Assembly: GCF_003255815.1 (NCBI RefSeq)
Contig: NC_037669.1
Coordinates: 131,611,307 to 131,675,306, forward strand
DNA length: 64,000 bases
Source of the DNA: Theropithecus gelada
Lineage: Eukaryota; Chordata; Mammalia; Primates; Cercopithecidae
Direction: 5' to 3'
The notes below the pieces were generated by a model. It did no database searches, had not been told where the DNA came from, and was given only the letters and a program-made list of their open reading frames with translations. This document shows positions 1-12,170 of this stretch, piece after piece. The position numbers and the translations under genes were made by a program. The stretch's first letter is position 1, and every line of letters starts with the position of its first letter.

Positions 1-954
1 TACAGATGGACAAAGAGAGTTAAAATCAGCTGACCATAGGATTTTTTTTTTTAATTTGAAAAAGTTAAGGTGATCTCTCATTATTTTTGTATATTTATAT
101 GTGGCAGAATTATTTTTAAAAATCTTGTTTCTCAAACTTTCCGCAACAGTGTTAAAAAAAAAATTTATATATGTATATAAATGATGCAGTTGTAGTTATT
201 TCTTAAGTAAGTCTTCGATTGCATGAAATGTATTTCTTCTTTATCAGTTAGGGCCACAAAGATGTGAGCCCCAATTTGGGTGGTGGCACCACTTGAATTT
301 TTCTATACTTAAAGCTGACTCACTAGAAGTCATGGGGCAAGTCATCGAATTCTATAATGTAGTAAAAATATTTTCGTTTCAGAGGCTGTGAAATGTAATG
401 AATGTTTTACAACTGTTCATGTTTAGAGTTGAAAGGCAGGAAAGCATTAGTGAATTAAAGCTTAAAAACTGGTTTACACAAGAGAATGGGTAATGATATT
501 TTTGGTGCTATTTAATCATCTGTTATACTATCTATTACCTAATATGCCAGTTAGACATCAGGGAGGCTCCCTAGTGAATTGGTCCTCTGGAGAAAGACTT
601 AATAAAAAGTGTGGAAATTCAGAAATGTATTTGTTTTGACACTTAAACACAAGACGTTAGTGAAATAATTTGTCAGTAGAGTGATTTAGCCTCAGATTTC
701 TTTCTGAGAAGATTCATTTTTTTATATTTATATTTCTTGGTGACTTTTAAAAGAGAAGCAGGAAATCTTGAGGTACTGGTTTCTACATGAGCTTAGTACT
801 CACTAGAGGAAAATACATTTTACATGGATTATTTTACTTTTTTGCTTTTTAAAAACATACAGTAGTATAAATTGATTCAAATTCATTTAGCAAAAGAAAG
901 ACTGGATAATAGGCAAGACACTTGAACATTTTTTTTAATTGTGTAAAATATACT

Positions 955-1500
955 AAACATAAAATTTACCATTTTAATATTTTTAAGTATACAGTTTGGT
1001 GGTATTAAATACATTCAGATTGTTTTGTAATTATCACCACCAACTATCTCCATAACTTTTTCATCTTCCCAAACTGAAACTGTGTACCCATTAAACCAGC
1101 AGTCCTCAACATTTTTGGTACCAGGGACCAGTCTCGAGGAAGACAATTTTTCCATGGACAGGTGCGGGTGGGTGGTGCATGGTTTTGGGATAAAACTGTT
1201 CTACCGCACATCATCAGGCATTAGATTCTCACAATGAGCTACAACCTAGTTCCCTCGCGTGCGCAGTTCACGGTAGGGTTCACACTCTTATGAGAATCTA
1301 ATGCTGCCACTGATCTGGCAGGAGGCTTTGCTCAGGCGGGCTTGCCAGCCGCCATGGCGGGGGTGCAGGGTGGGTAGGGAGGGTTGGGGACCCTTGCATT
1401 AAATGATAACTCTACGTCTTCCCTGCTCTCAAGCCCTGGCAACTACCATTCTACTTTCTGTCTTTGAGGACTGCTTATTGGTTTTAATATTATATGTGCT
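955..1500. mobile_element. Old L1-type repeat interrupted by the MER1A element
   Basis: AAATTTACCATTTTAA ... GAAACTGTGTACCCATTAAA resumes after the MER1A with TAACTCTACGTC ... CTGGCAACTACCATTCTAC. A related piece is at 57740-58060. The family name is from memory. Confidence 0.55.
1097..1396. mobile_element. MER1A-type hAT-Charlie DNA transposon, internally deleted
   Basis: The ends are CAGCAGTCCTCAACATTTTT and GTTGGGGACCCTTG, an inverted-repeat pair of the Charlie type. The inside keeps an inverted pair around GAGAATCTAATGC. An 8-bp flanking duplication, CATTAAA(C/T), is seen at 1089-1096 and 1397-1404, the length expected for hAT. Confidence 0.85.
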
Positions 1501-1940
1501 TTTTTCACATATAATGTGAATGTAAATTTTTTTTCCATTGAACTAATTGAGTGAATTATATTAATAGATTTTTTGTTATTGAATTAACTTTATATTTCTG
1601 GGAAGAACCTTATTTAGTCATGGTGCAGTGTTTTTTTAAATGTACTCCTGTATTTGTTTTTGCTAACATTATATTTAGAATTTTACATAAGTGTCCATTT
1701 TTGAAATTAGTCCATTTTTAGTTTGTATTGTCTCAAGTTTTGGAATCATGTTTTACTGTCTTCAAAACATTTAGCAAACTTTTCATATTTGTATTCTGGA
1801 ACAGTTGAGTAGGGCCTAGTCCACACTCAAGGGAGAGATTTCAAGAGTATCCAGGAAGTGCAGGTCATTGGGGGCCATTTTAGAGGCTGCCTATCATAGA
1901 TAGCTAATGGCTTGTTTATTTACTTAAATAACTAACTCTT

Positions 1941-2226
1941 AGACTGGTCATGGTGACTCACAGCTATAATCCCAGCCCTTTGGGAGGCTGAGGGGGGAGG
2001 ATCTCTTGAGGCCAGGAATTTGAGACCAGCCTGGGCAACATAGTGAGACCCTATCTCTACAAAGCATAAAAACATTAGGCACGTGTGTTGACATGTGCCT
2101 ATCAGCTACTTGGGAGGCTGAGCTGAGAAGATTGTTTGAGCCTGGGAATTTGAGGCTGCAGTGAGCCATGGTCTCACCACTGCATTCCAGCCCTGGTGAC
2201 AGAGCAAGTCTCAGTCTCAAAAAGAG
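1941..2226 (+). mobile_element. Alu
   Basis: Starts GACTGGTCATGGTGACTCAC; two arms; ends in a short decayed A tail. Older (J/S) type. Confidence 0.9.
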
Positions 2227-2257
2227 CCATCTCTTGGGTTTATCAGTTCTAGCATTT

Positions 2258-2556
2258 TTATTTTTTATTTTTTTGAGACATAGTCTTGCTCTGTCACTCA
2301 GACTGGATTGCAATGGCATGATCTCGACTCACTGCAACCTCTGCCTCCCGGGTTCAAGCGATTCTCCTGCCTCAGCCTCCTGAGTAGCTGGGATTATAGG
2401 CGCCTGCCACCCTGCCCAGCTAATTTTTGTATTTTTAGTAGAGATGGGGTTTTGTCATGTTGGCCAGGCTGGTCTCGAACTCCTGACTTCAGGTGATCTG
2501 CCTGCCTCGGCCTCCCAAAGTGCTGGGATTATAGGTGTCAGCCACAGTGCCCAGCC
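2258..2556 (-). mobile_element. Alu
   Basis: Poly-T then GAGACATAGTCTTGCTCTGT through GCCACAGTGCCCAGCC. Confidence 0.93.
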
Positions 2557-2605
2557 AGTTCTAGCAATTTAAGTTTTCTAGTTCATTATCATCTTCCATT
2601 TATCT

Positions 2606-2914
2606 TTATTATTATTTTGTCTTTTGAGACAAGGTGTGGCTCTGTAGTCTAGGCTGGAATGCAGTGGAATGACCATGGCTCATGGCTCACTGCAGCCTGG
2701 ACCTCCCAGGCTCGAGCAATCCTCCCTCCTCAGCCTCCTGAGTAGCTGGGACTAACAGGCATGCGACACCATGCTTAGCTAAGTTTTTTATTTTTTATAG
2801 AGATGGGGTTTCAGTGTGTTGCCAGGGCTGGTCTCAAACTGCTGGGCTCAAGTGATCCTCCCACCTTGGCCTTCCAAAGTGCTGGGATTACAGGTGTGAG
2901 CCATCACACCAGGC
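2606..2914 (-). mobile_element. Alu (old, J-like)
   Basis: GAGACAAGGTGTGGCTCTGT through GAGCCATCACACCAGGCT. Confidence 0.9.
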
Positions 2915-4137
2915 TTATCTTTATTCTTTTTTTTCCACTTTTCCTTGTTTTTTTTCCCTCTTTTTTTAAGTTGAATTATTTTATATTCCTTTTGGATTGG
3001 TAAGGAAAGTGTATGGTGTCAACTCTGCCCATGTAGTTTTTTTTAGCTCTGTAGATTTTACTGAAGAGTATTTCTGTTGTTTCACATGAATAAATTATGT
3101 GTTGACTGTGTACGGAATTCTCAGCTCATATCCCTTTCCTTCTAGACCTTGTGGACATTGCTACATTGTGTTCTAGCATTCCTTGTTGCTGGTGATGTTC
3201 TGGTTATTTCCTACTGTGTAACAAATATCTGAAAGCTTGGCTGGCCAGATGTTCAAGATGTCTTTTTCACTCATGTGTCTGGCAATTCCTTGCCCTTCTG
3301 TTTGGCCTGTCTCTTCAGCAAAGTAGCCTGGACTTCTTACATAGCAGTTTGTGGCTCAGAGGCAGCAACCTGGCAAGCTAGTTAAGGGCTATACCTAGAA
3401 CTCACCACATCACTTATACTGTATCTTCTTGGTCAGAGCAGTCACATGGCCCACACATATTCTAATAGGGGGAGAATAGATTTCAACTCTTCATGTGCAG
3501 GGAGTAGAAGCAAAGCCACATTATAGGACAGCTCGTGTGGGAGGTAATTACTGTGGGCATTCCAATTTTAGAAATTCCAGTCTTTCAGAGGAGAATTCTG
3601 AGACCTTTGGTTTTGTTTTCCTTTTTTCATCCTTCTTTTCTATGTGGATACTTGTAGGATTCTCTTTCTTTCTTTAAAATTGTATTATATTTTTAATTGC
3701 TTAATAGTTAAAAGTGAAACCATAATTTATAATGAAAAACAGATTCTTACCCTCTAGAAGCAGTCACTTTTATCTTTTTTAACATTTCTTTTGGTATTTT
3801 CTTCTAAATTTCTAGATACTTATTTTTTTGTGGTTTCTTTATTTTTTAAGTATGTATTGACTTTCTTATAAGGAAAAATTAAGATTTAGTTCTTAAACTG
3901 TTTCCTTACTGTATTTCCCCCCTCAATATAATTTTGTTACTCTTTGGTAAAATCAGTATTTGATATTTACAATATTATGACTGTTACAGTGACAGCTGAG
4001 CCATATACTATAATATTAATCTTTCCTCTTTTCGTGATTCTATCATTTTTTTCCCTAAATTTAGTTACCTCTCAGTATGTTTCAGATACATGAAGCATTT
4101 CTATCAGTTCCATTTATTTACTTAAACATCTGTCTTC

Positions 4138-4420
4138 TGCACGCCTGTAATCCCAGCACTTTGGGAGGTCGAGGCAGGCAGATCATGAGGTCAGGAGATC
4201 AAGACCATCCTGGCTATCATGGTGAAACCCCGTCTCTACTAAAAATACAGAAAAATTAGCCAGGCGTAGTGGCGGGTGCCTGTAGTCCCAGCTACTTGGG
4301 AAGCTGAGGCAGGAGAATGGCATGAATCCAGGAGGCGGAGCTTGCAGTGAGCAGAGATTGCGTCACTGCACTCCAGCCTGGGCGACAGAGCGACACTCCA
4401 TTTCAAAAAACAAAAAAGAG
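4138..4420 (+). mobile_element. Alu, 5'-truncated
   Basis: Begins at CACGCCTGTAATCCCAGC, lacking the first 20 or so bases; ends in CAAAAAACAAAAAAG. Confidence 0.92.
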
Positions 4421-4911
4421 ATCTGTCTTCTGGATCTGCCTTCCTCTTCTAGAGTGACTCTTCTCTAGGCTTTCACAGTTGTCCTGGAATTTATTTCACC
4501 ATTATGCTGGTGAACATTCTTGCTTTTCTTTTCTCCCTGCAGTAGCGTCTTTAGAAAGAGTTGGCAGAAGGTTGTTCATTTTTGAGATCTTACGTTGTCA
4601 AACTGTCTTTATATAAAAATTTATTGTTTTTTTTTTCTATGTATAGAATTTTATTTTCCATTTTGGAAGCTATTTTTTTTTTCTGAGAATATCAAAGGCA
4701 TTACTCCATTGTCTTACTGTTTCCAGTGTTACTAATGTTTTTACTGTTTGGAAACCTACATACAGCATAGCTAAATCCAAGGTGTTCATCCTAGATTAAT
4801 TTTTGCTCTTTTTCTTCCTTCCAGAAGTCTAGACTGGTTGTGGAAAATTTCTGCTGCATAAAATTTCATACTGGTTTCTGAAAGAACTAGCCTGTAAGCA
4901 TGGTAGCCACC

Positions 4912-5210
4912 TTTTTTTTTTAAAAGAAAAAAAAAGGGTCTTGCTCTGTTGCCTAGGCTGGAGTGCAGTGGCAGTCGTGGCTCACTGCAGCCTCAACTTC
5001 TTGGGCTCAAGTGATCCTCCTGCCTCAGTTTCCCGAGTAGCTGGGACTATAGGCATGTATAACTGTGCCTGACTAATGTTTAATTTTTTGTAGAGATAGG
5101 GTCTCACGGTGTTGCCCAGGTTGGTCTTGAACTCCTGGCTTCGAGTGATCTTGCCACCTCTGCCTCCCAAAATGCTGGAATTACAGGCGTGAACCACTGC
5201 ACCTGGCCCA
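4912..5210 (-). mobile_element. Alu (J-like)
   Basis: GGGTCTTGCTCTGTTGCCTA through CACTGCACCTGGCCC. Confidence 0.9.
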
Positions 5211-5477
5211 CCTATATAGTTAGTGTACTTCTCAGGCAGCAACCAGAGTCAGAAAGTTCCTGACCTTACACAGTTATTTTTCAGTTCTAGTTTCTCTTCA
5301 ATTTGTTGCCTAAAATTAGTTTTTAATAAATAAACCAGTGAGAAAAGGGTAGTCCGAGAATAGATTTTGACTTCTGTGATCTGTAAGTTATCTACAAATT
5401 TTTGTCTAAAACGTATTATTAAAAATTTTACATATGATAGCAGTAACTTTGAGACCAACCATGATTTTTGCTTCCTT

Positions 5478-5698
5478 TTTTTTTTTTTGAGACAGAGTCT
5501 TGCTCTGTTGCCCAGGTTGGAGTGCAGTGGCGCCATCTCATGCCTCAGCTTCCAGAGTAGCTGGGATTATAGGGATTACAGATGTGCGCCACCATGCCTG
5601 GCTAATTTTTGTGTTTTTAGCAGATACAGGGTTTCACCATGTTGGCCAGGCTGGTCTCGAACTCCTGGCCTCAAGTGATCCACCTGTTTTGGCCTGCT
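5478..5698 (-). mobile_element. Alu, truncated and internally deleted
   Basis: Poly-T, GAGACAGAGTCTTGCTCTGT, stopping at CACCTGTTTTGGCC; part of the left arm is missing. Confidence 0.88.
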
Positions 5699-6796
5699 TC
5701 CATTTTATATAAGCTTAGGATTTGCTTTACAATGTCGTGAATATTTTCATTTTAAAGAAAGTTGAGCTTTTGGGCTCCTAAATGCATTATCAGAGTTGTT
5801 CCCTAGCTTTTTGCAAGCATAGAATAGGGGTTTGGGGAGAAAAGTTAGATTCTGTTTTAGGACTAGTTTTGCTACTTAAACAATTGAATAGCTCCAGTAA
5901 TATTAAATCTAGATTAAATGTATGTCCACTGCTCAAATTTTATTTCCTACAAAGTGTTATTCTGTTTATTCCTTCAATGTGAATTCTGACATCACTCAAA
6001 TACTCTGAAAAACACATCTGTTTTTCTTGGGTGGTTTCTGTATGAGTTCAGAGACTTCTGTAGGTGTAAAGTTGTAAAGTCTTGCCAACATGCACTCACT
6101 TGAATTCATCTGCAGTGAATGTCATCTTTACTGTTGCTCAATTACTTTAGTTTGTTGGAATGCTTCATCGTTCAAGCTTAGTCTCTGTTTGACACACTTT
6201 GGCTCATTCAGGGTCTGTCAGTCTGAATGGAGTATTTTCTGATAGATTTTCCTTTTACACCTTTTCCTAAGCAGAGATTTTGCTATTAAAAAAAAAAAGC
6301 AAAAAAAAAAAAAAAAAAAAAAAACAAAGTCCCGAAACAAAAAAATCTGTATTATCACAGGTGTCTGAAAAGGCATTTGTTCATTGAACCAATAACAAGT
6401 AAATGCCTGCTGTGTTAAAAGTTGTGCCTAAATTGCAGGAATATAACCATAGTTTTAGACACAATTCCTGCCCTTCTAGGAGGCCTACATTCTAATGTAT
6501 ACAGAAAAGTTACAAAATTCTTTTAAATAAAATCTTGTTAAAGTGCTATGAAGTAAAAGTTCAGTGTTTAATGAGAATAACAGGGGACCTAATCTGGGGA
6601 AAGGCATCCCAAGTTGAGCCCTGAAGAAAGAGTAAGAGTTTGACAGATAGTAAAGATAAGGAGCTAAGTTTGCATTTTATTAGAAATGCAGTTACTTTTA
6701 GATGCTATTTTCACAGATTTTTAATCTTAAAAGTTAGTTTTATGGCATGTGATTTGGTAACCTTTATATTTTATGTGAATGGCACTTGGGTGTCTT

Positions 6797-7092
6797 TTTT
6801 TTTTTTTTTTTTGAGACGGAGTTTTGCTCTTGTTGCCCAGGCAAGTGCAATGGTGTAATCTTGGCTCACAGCAACCTCTGCCTCCCAGGTTCAAGCAATT
6901 CTCCTGCCTCAGCCTCCCGAGTAGCTGGGATTACAGGCATTTGCCACCACACCGGGCTAATTTTGTATTTTTAGTAGAGACAGAGTTTCTTCACGTTGGT
7001 CAGGCTGGTCTCAAACTCCTGACCTCAGGTGATCCATCCGCCTTGGCCTGCCAAAGTGCTGGGATTACAGGCATGAGCCACTGTGCCTACCC
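6797..7092 (-). mobile_element. Alu
   Basis: 18-base poly-T then GAGACGGAGTTTTGCTCTTG through GAGCCACTGTGCCTACCC. GGCACTTGGGT(GT/TT)TT flanks both sides, a likely duplication. Confidence 0.93.
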
Positions 7093-7836
7093 ATGGCACT
7101 TGGGTTTTTAAGTTTTGCCTAAGGTACTTTCAACAGTGGTGTAACTTGATTTTTCTCTATCAAGGGGTAAGCTAGTCTTCAGAATTGTGGCTTGCGTTGA
7201 AGGTAGATATAAAGGAAAACAGTAGGAGGTGATAGGGTGCAAAATGGTCAGACTTCTGTTACTGGAAATATCAGTAATAGCTTGCCAAGAGGTCAAGTTA
7301 CTTGTGTCAGAGATGGTCTCTGAACTATTGCTGCATTTCTTTTTCTGTCTCAGAAATACTGATTGAGAGACTTTTTCATGAAGGAAAGATGACTAATGGT
7401 CTCCTTTTTGTTCTTTACCATTTAGTGCTCTAGTTTTTCACTTAAAAATTAAGGCAGTAATTCAGTTACCATAGTCAACTCTTATTTTTCAAACTGATTT
7501 TTATTATAAGGATTAATTCAAAATTTTTCTGCCTTCTAAATCTCCAAGTTAAAATTATTGCCTTAGAAATTTATACTGTGCTGATCCTGGGGTTTAAGCA
7601 TACTTGTATTTTAATTCAAGAAGCTAAAAAATTTATGGTAGTAACGGTTACTATGGAGAAATTTGATAACTTGCTTTAGAAACCATTGTTGAGCCAACTG
7701 GGACGTTTCCTTCTTTTGTATTAAAGAATATACTTTTGCTAAGCCTAACTTGTTATAATAGAAATAGTCTTGTCTACTCATTATATGTGCTTGGTTTTGA
7801 TTTTATAATCTTAAATGTTAAAATGTTGCCCAAAAT

Positions 7837-8146
7837 AGGCCAGGTGCGGTGGCTCATGCCTGTAATCCCAGCACTTTGGGAGGCCGAGGCTGGCGGATCA
7901 CGAGGTCAGGAGATCGAGACCATCCTGACTAACACGGTGAAACCCTGTCTCTACTACAAATGCAAAAAATTAGCTGGGCGTGGTGGCGGACGCCTGTGGT
8001 CCCAGCTGCTCGGGAGGCTGAGGCAGGAGAATGTCATGAACCTGGGAGGCAGAACTTGCAGTGAGCCAAGATCATGTCACTGCACTCCAGCCTGGGTGAC
8101 AGAGCGAGACTCAGTCTCACAAAAAAAAAAAAAAAGGAAAAAAAAG
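7837..8146 (+). mobile_element. Alu (Y-like)
   Basis: GGCCAGGTGCGGTGGCTCAT through CACAAAAAAAAAAAAAAAGG. CAAAATA(G) flanks both sides. Confidence 0.94.
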
Positions 8147-8217
8147 TTGCACAAAATAGTTGTAATCACTAAGTAGACTTTAACAGAACACTTTGAATTT
8201 TTGTCTTTATTAGATAG

Positions 8218-8568
8218 TATATTAGTCTGTTTTCATGCTGCTGATAAAGACATATCCGAGACTGGGTAATTTATAAGGAAAAAGAGGTTTAATGGACTCA
8301 CAGTTCCACGTGTCTGGGGAGACCTCACAATCATGGCAGAAGGTGAAAGGCACATCTCACATGGTGGCAGACAAGAAAAGAGAATGAGCCAAGGGAAAGG
8401 GGTTTCCTCTTAAAAAACCATCAGATCTCTGATACCACAAGAACAGTATGGGGGAACTGCCCCGATGACTCAAGTTATCTACTGCTGAGTCCCTCCCACA
8501 ACATGTGGGAATTATGGGAGCTACAGTTCAAGATGAGATTTGGGTGGGGACACAGCCAGACCATATCG
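8218..8568 (-). mobile_element. Solo MaLR LTR (MST/THE1 type)
   Basis: Recognised by TATTAGTCTGTTTTCATGCT, AGACTGGGTAATTTATAA and GATGAGATTTGGGTGGGGAC. About 350 bp with no internal region. It lies in antisense orientation, 0.3 kb before the TRIM59 terminal exon. Confidence 0.88.
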
Positions 8569-8857
8569 CGTAGCAACAAATTTAAATAACTTCAATTTGA
8601 AGCATTTTACTACAAATTAATGATAATCGCTTTGTTTGGGATGCTTTTGGTCCCTAAGGAATAAACTCTTAATTGTGATCAGTTATTCACCATATATACT
8701 AGGAATTGAATTACTCAGAAAGCTTCATTTTAAAAATACTTTGTTCTCTTTTAAAAGACAAGCAGTATAGTAACAATTTGGAGGTTAATGCCTAGAATGT
8801 TAAATAATATGTACAGGTGTCTCTATGTAAACTTAAAATAAGCTTTTCTCTTGACAG

Positions 8858-8860
8858 GAA
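8858..8860 (+). other. TRIM59: TRIM59 terminal-exon splice acceptor and 3-nt leader before the ATG
   Basis: The sequence TTTTCTCTTGACAG|GAA|ATG has a pyrimidine-rich tract and an AG at 8856-8857. The start codon lies three bases into the exon. The non-coding 5' exons must lie upstream, either in 1-8857 or to the left of the window. I could not pick them out. Confidence 0.75.
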
Positions 8861-10072
8861 ATGCACAATTTTGAGGAAGAGTTAACTTGTCCCATATGTT
8901 ACAGTATTTTTGAAGATCCTCGTGTACTACCATGCTCTCATACATTTTGTAGAAATTGTTTGGAAAACATTCTTCAGGCATCTGGTAACTTTTACATATG
9001 GAGACCTTTACGAATTCCACTCAAGTGCCCTAATTGCAGAAGTATTATTGAAATTGCTCCAACTGGTATTGAATCTTTACCTGTTAATTTTGCATTAAGG
9101 GCTATTATTGAAAAATACCAGCAAGAAGACCATCCAGATATTGTCACCTGCCCTGAACATTACAGGCAACCATTAAATGTTTACTGTCTACTAGACAAAA
9201 AATTAGTTTGTGGTCATTGCCTTACCATAGGTCAACATCATGGTCATCCTATAGATGACCTTCAAAGTGCCTATTTCAAAGAAAAGGACACTCCTCAAAA
9301 ACTGCTTGAACAGTTGACTGACACACACTGGACAGATCTTACCCATCTTATTGAAAAGCTGGAAGAACAAAAATCTCATTCTGAGAAGATGGTCCAAGGT
9401 GATAAGGAAGTCGTTCTCCAGTATTTTAAGGAGCTTAATGATACATTAGAACAGAAAAAAAAAAGTTTCCTAACAGCTCTCTGTGATGTTGGCAATCTAA
9501 TTAATCAAGAATATACTCCACAAATTGAAAGAATGAAGGAAATAAGAGAGCAGCAGCTTGAATTAATGACACTGACAACATCTTTACAAGAAGAGTCTGC
9601 ACTTAAATTTCTTGAAAAAGTTGATGATGTACGCCAGCGTGTAGAGATCTTGAAACAAAGACCACTTCCTGAGGTTCAACCTGTCGAGATTTATCCTCGA
9701 GTAAGCCAAATATTGAAAGAAGAATGGAGCAGAACAGAAATTGGACAAATTAAGAACGTTCTCATTCCCAAAATGAAAATTTCTCCAAAAAGGATGCCAT
9801 GCTCCTGGTCTGATAAGGATGAAAAGGAAATTGAATTTTTTAAAATTTTAAACATTGTTGTAGTTACATTAATTTCAGTGATACTGATGTCAATACTCTT
9901 TTTCAACCAACACATAATAACCTTTTTAAATGAAATCACTTTAATATGGTTTTCTGAAGCCTCTCTATCTGTTTACCAAAGTTTATCTAACAATCTGCAT
10001 GAGGTAAAGAATATACTGTGTCACATTTTCTATTTGTTGACGGAATTCATGTGGAAAATAGTTTCTCATTGA
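8861..10072 (+). CDS. TRIM59: TRIM59, tripartite-motif RING E3 ubiquitin ligase, complete coding region in one exon
   Basis: The protein has 403 residues, the family's usual length, with no break. RING finger: C10, C13, C25, H27, C30, C33, C56, C59. B-box 2: C97, H100, C109, D112, C117, C120, H126, H129. A coiled coil follows at about 160-260 (rich in E, K, Q, L). One hydrophobic membrane segment lies near 329-348, followed by a short aromatic tail ending in VSH. Known role: a membrane-anchored (ER) RING E3 ligase that dampens innate immune and NF-kB signalling and promotes proliferation in tumours. The start is the first ATG, three bases after a splice acceptor (CTTGACAG at 8850-8857), so the upstream exons are non-coding, as in human TRIM59. 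It is convergent with SMC4, whose stop lies 5.4 kb downstream on the other strand. The identification is firm; the function is from family knowledge. Confidence 0.97.
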   Translation: MHNFEEELTCPICYSIFEDPRVLPCSHTFCRNCLENILQASGNFYIWRPLRIPLKCPNCRSIIEIAPTGIESLPVNFALRAIIEKYQQEDHPDIVTCPEHYRQPLNVYCLLDKKLVCGHCLTIGQHHGHPIDDLQSAYFKEKDTPQKLLEQLTDTHWTDLTHLIEKLEEQKSHSEKMVQGDKEVVLQYFKELNDTLEQKKKSFLTALCDVGNLINQEYTPQIERMKEIREQQLELMTLTTSLQEESALKFLEKVDDVRQRVEILKQRPLPEVQPVEIYPRVSQILKEEWSRTEIGQIKNVLIPKMKISPKRMPCSWSDKDEKEIEFFKILNIVVVTLISVILMSILFFNQHIITFLNEITLIWFSEASLSVYQSLSNNLHEVKNILCHIFYLLTEFMWKIVSH

Positions 10073-10618
10073 AAACGTCAATCTGAATTGTTTAAATGGG
10101 CTCATTCTGTACACTGCTAAATGAAAAATAGGGTGGCAGCATGAATAAATAGCAAACTAAGCTTTATTAGTGCTGCAACTAATATAAACAAAGTTTATAT
10201 TTGTTGCTTTTGGTTAGCAATATGTCAAAGTTAGAAATATCTGAAATATTCAAATCTTTGGGAAAATCTAGTAACTAATTTGAAAAATACACTCTCTCAT
10301 TTTTATTGGCTTTATGAAGGTTGACATAATGTTGCTGTGACATTTAAACATTCTTGTACCAATATTGTCTTTTACCATTATTATATACTGCAGTTAATTG
10401 GCTTTACAGTTCTTTATATATATAGCAAAATCCTGAAAGTACGTATACCTTTATTTTGATATGGCTTGAAGCTTTTGAATGGGTGAATAGGATGATAGGT
10501 TTTAAAATCAAGCAACAAAGTCTTAAAGTGATAAGGCATTGCTTAAAGATCTTTTGATCAAATATACCTGTGTTTTAAATAGTTTAAGAGCCCTAAATGT
10601 TTATCACCATTCACTCCA

Positions 10619-10624
10619 AATAAA
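10619..10624 (+). terminator. TRIM59: Candidate TRIM59 polyadenylation signal (proximal)
   Basis: AATAAA about 550 nt after the stop codon, just before an Alu insertion. Another AATAAA is at 10144-10149. Confidence 0.4.
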
Positions 10625-10669
10625 GCTATTGCTTTTGGATAACTGTTCGGGAACAGTGGCTTTTTAAAA

Positions 10670-10965
10670 GAAATTTTCGAGACTGGGTCTCACTTTGTTG
10701 CCCAGGCTGGAGTGCAGTTGTCTGGTCATGACTCACTGAAGTTTCGACCACCCAGGCTCAATTGATCCTCCCACCTCTGCCTCTGATGTAGCTGAGACAA
10801 GGCACACACCCCCATTCTTGGCTAATTAAAAACATTGTTTTTTGCAGAAATGAGGTTTTGCCATATTGCCCAGGTTGGTCTCAAAGTTCTGGACTGGAGA
10901 TCTGCCCACCTTGGCCTCCCAAAGTGCTGGGATTACAGACATGAGCCACTGTACCTGGGGGCCAG
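10670..10965 (-). mobile_element. Alu (old, J-like) in the TRIM59 3' flank
   Basis: TTTTCGAGACTGGGTCTCAC through GAGCCACTGTACCTGGG; strongly diverged. Confidence 0.85.
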
Positions 10966-11135
10966 CATTTTTAATACTTGTCATATTCTACGTTAGTGTA
11001 AATTTAAGATTGTATTTAACTTTTCGGCTCATCAAATCAGTTCTTGGATTAAAAACTCATTCTTACTAGAACAGAATCATGTTGGTAACTTGGTCTGCAA
11101 CAGGTTTTGATGGCATCGTGGACTTTATTCATCTT

Positions 11136-11384
11136 TTTTATTATACTTTAGGTTCTAGGTGTATACATGTGTATACATGTGTACAACATGCAGGTTTGTT
11201 ACATATGTATACATGTGTCATGTTGGTGTGCTGCACCCATTAACTCATCATTTACATTAGGTGTATCTCCTAATGCTATCCCTCCCCCCAATATGCCCCA
11301 GTGTGTGATGTTCCCCTTCCTGTGTCCAAGTGATCTCATTGTTCAATTCCCACCTGAGTGAGAATATGCGGTGTTTGGTTTTCA
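11136..11384 (-). mobile_element. 5'-truncated L1PA-type LINE-1 tail
   Basis: Reverse complement of a primate L1 3' end (GCAGGTTTGTTACATATGTA, TGTGCTGCACCCATTAACTC, TCCTAATGCTATCCCTCCCC). Flanked by a 14-bp duplication ACTTTATTCATCTT at 11122-11135 and 11385-11398. Confidence 0.93.
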
Positions 11385-12059
11385 ACTTTATTCATCTTAG
11401 CTCATTTAAATTTTCTACCACATTCCCTTAAGCTAATGCAAAAGTACCAATAACTTAATCTTATATTTGCTTTGCTTAAGAGGGCCTATTAAATCAAAGC
11501 CTTTTAGTTCCCTTTAACAGGGACTGGAGTTATGATGCATGTGTTACGACTTTTGGCCCACTGTTCATGCAACCCTAAGTGCAGGTTGATTTGCTTTCCA
11601 GAAATCCCAAAGGGGCTGCTCTTGGATCACTGAAGAAGAGCCTTATCTAGTTCAAAAAGACGTTTTGGGTCAGATTAGACAATGCTCCTGGCCCTACAGA
11701 TTACACATAAACTATCATAAATAAATACAGCTTTTCAGGGAACTAGTCCTAAAAGTCTTATCTGCTGAGAACAAGTCTTAACACTAAGATGACGGTATTA
11801 TATCAATTTATGATTAGTATCAGACTTACATCTAGCACAATTAACTATTGTGTGGGTAAAGAACATTTAAAGGGCATAGTAGAGGTAAGGAGACACATAT
11901 TCAGGTAGAGATAAAAATACTAAGTTGCATTGATTACTTAAAATACTAGTCACACCATAAAAGTGCCCTGTAGTTTGAAAAACACATAAGCAATGAAATG
12001 TATGTTAGCCATTATGTGTTAAGCTACTTAATCTCTCATATCTGTGATGTGAATATTTT

Positions 12060-12170
12060 TAACCCCCACTTTTTGTAGATGAGGGAACTGACAAGTGACT
12101 TGCCCAAGGCCATATAGCTGTGGGAGAACCCATGCATTCTCTTTTCAGAGTTCATGCTATCACTCAACTT
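12060..12170 (-). mobile_element. MIR SINE fragment
   Basis: GTAGATGAGGGAACTGACAA and GACTTGCCCAAGGCCATATA are the reverse of the MIR core. Confidence 0.7.

Larger units (their letters stand above)
1..8857 (+). other. TRIM59: Probable TRIM59 intron, repeat-rich, no coding exon seen
   Basis: No reading frame here looks like a gene; the frames seen are Alu translations. The content is AT-rich unique sequence plus a MER1A-type transposon, eight Alus and a MaLR LTR, listed separately. The stretches 1-950, 3560-4130, 5700-6420 and 7100-7830 hold nothing I can name. 3180-3560 resembles an old interspersed repeat that I could not assign. 6440-6630 looks like a decayed L2 piece. The intron call is inferred from the splice acceptor at 8857 and the gene order in human. 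Confidence 0.5.

Noticed and set aside
8823..9397. Antisense frames over TRIM59
   Set aside because: They are shadows of the intact TRIM59 frame and have no protein signal of their own.
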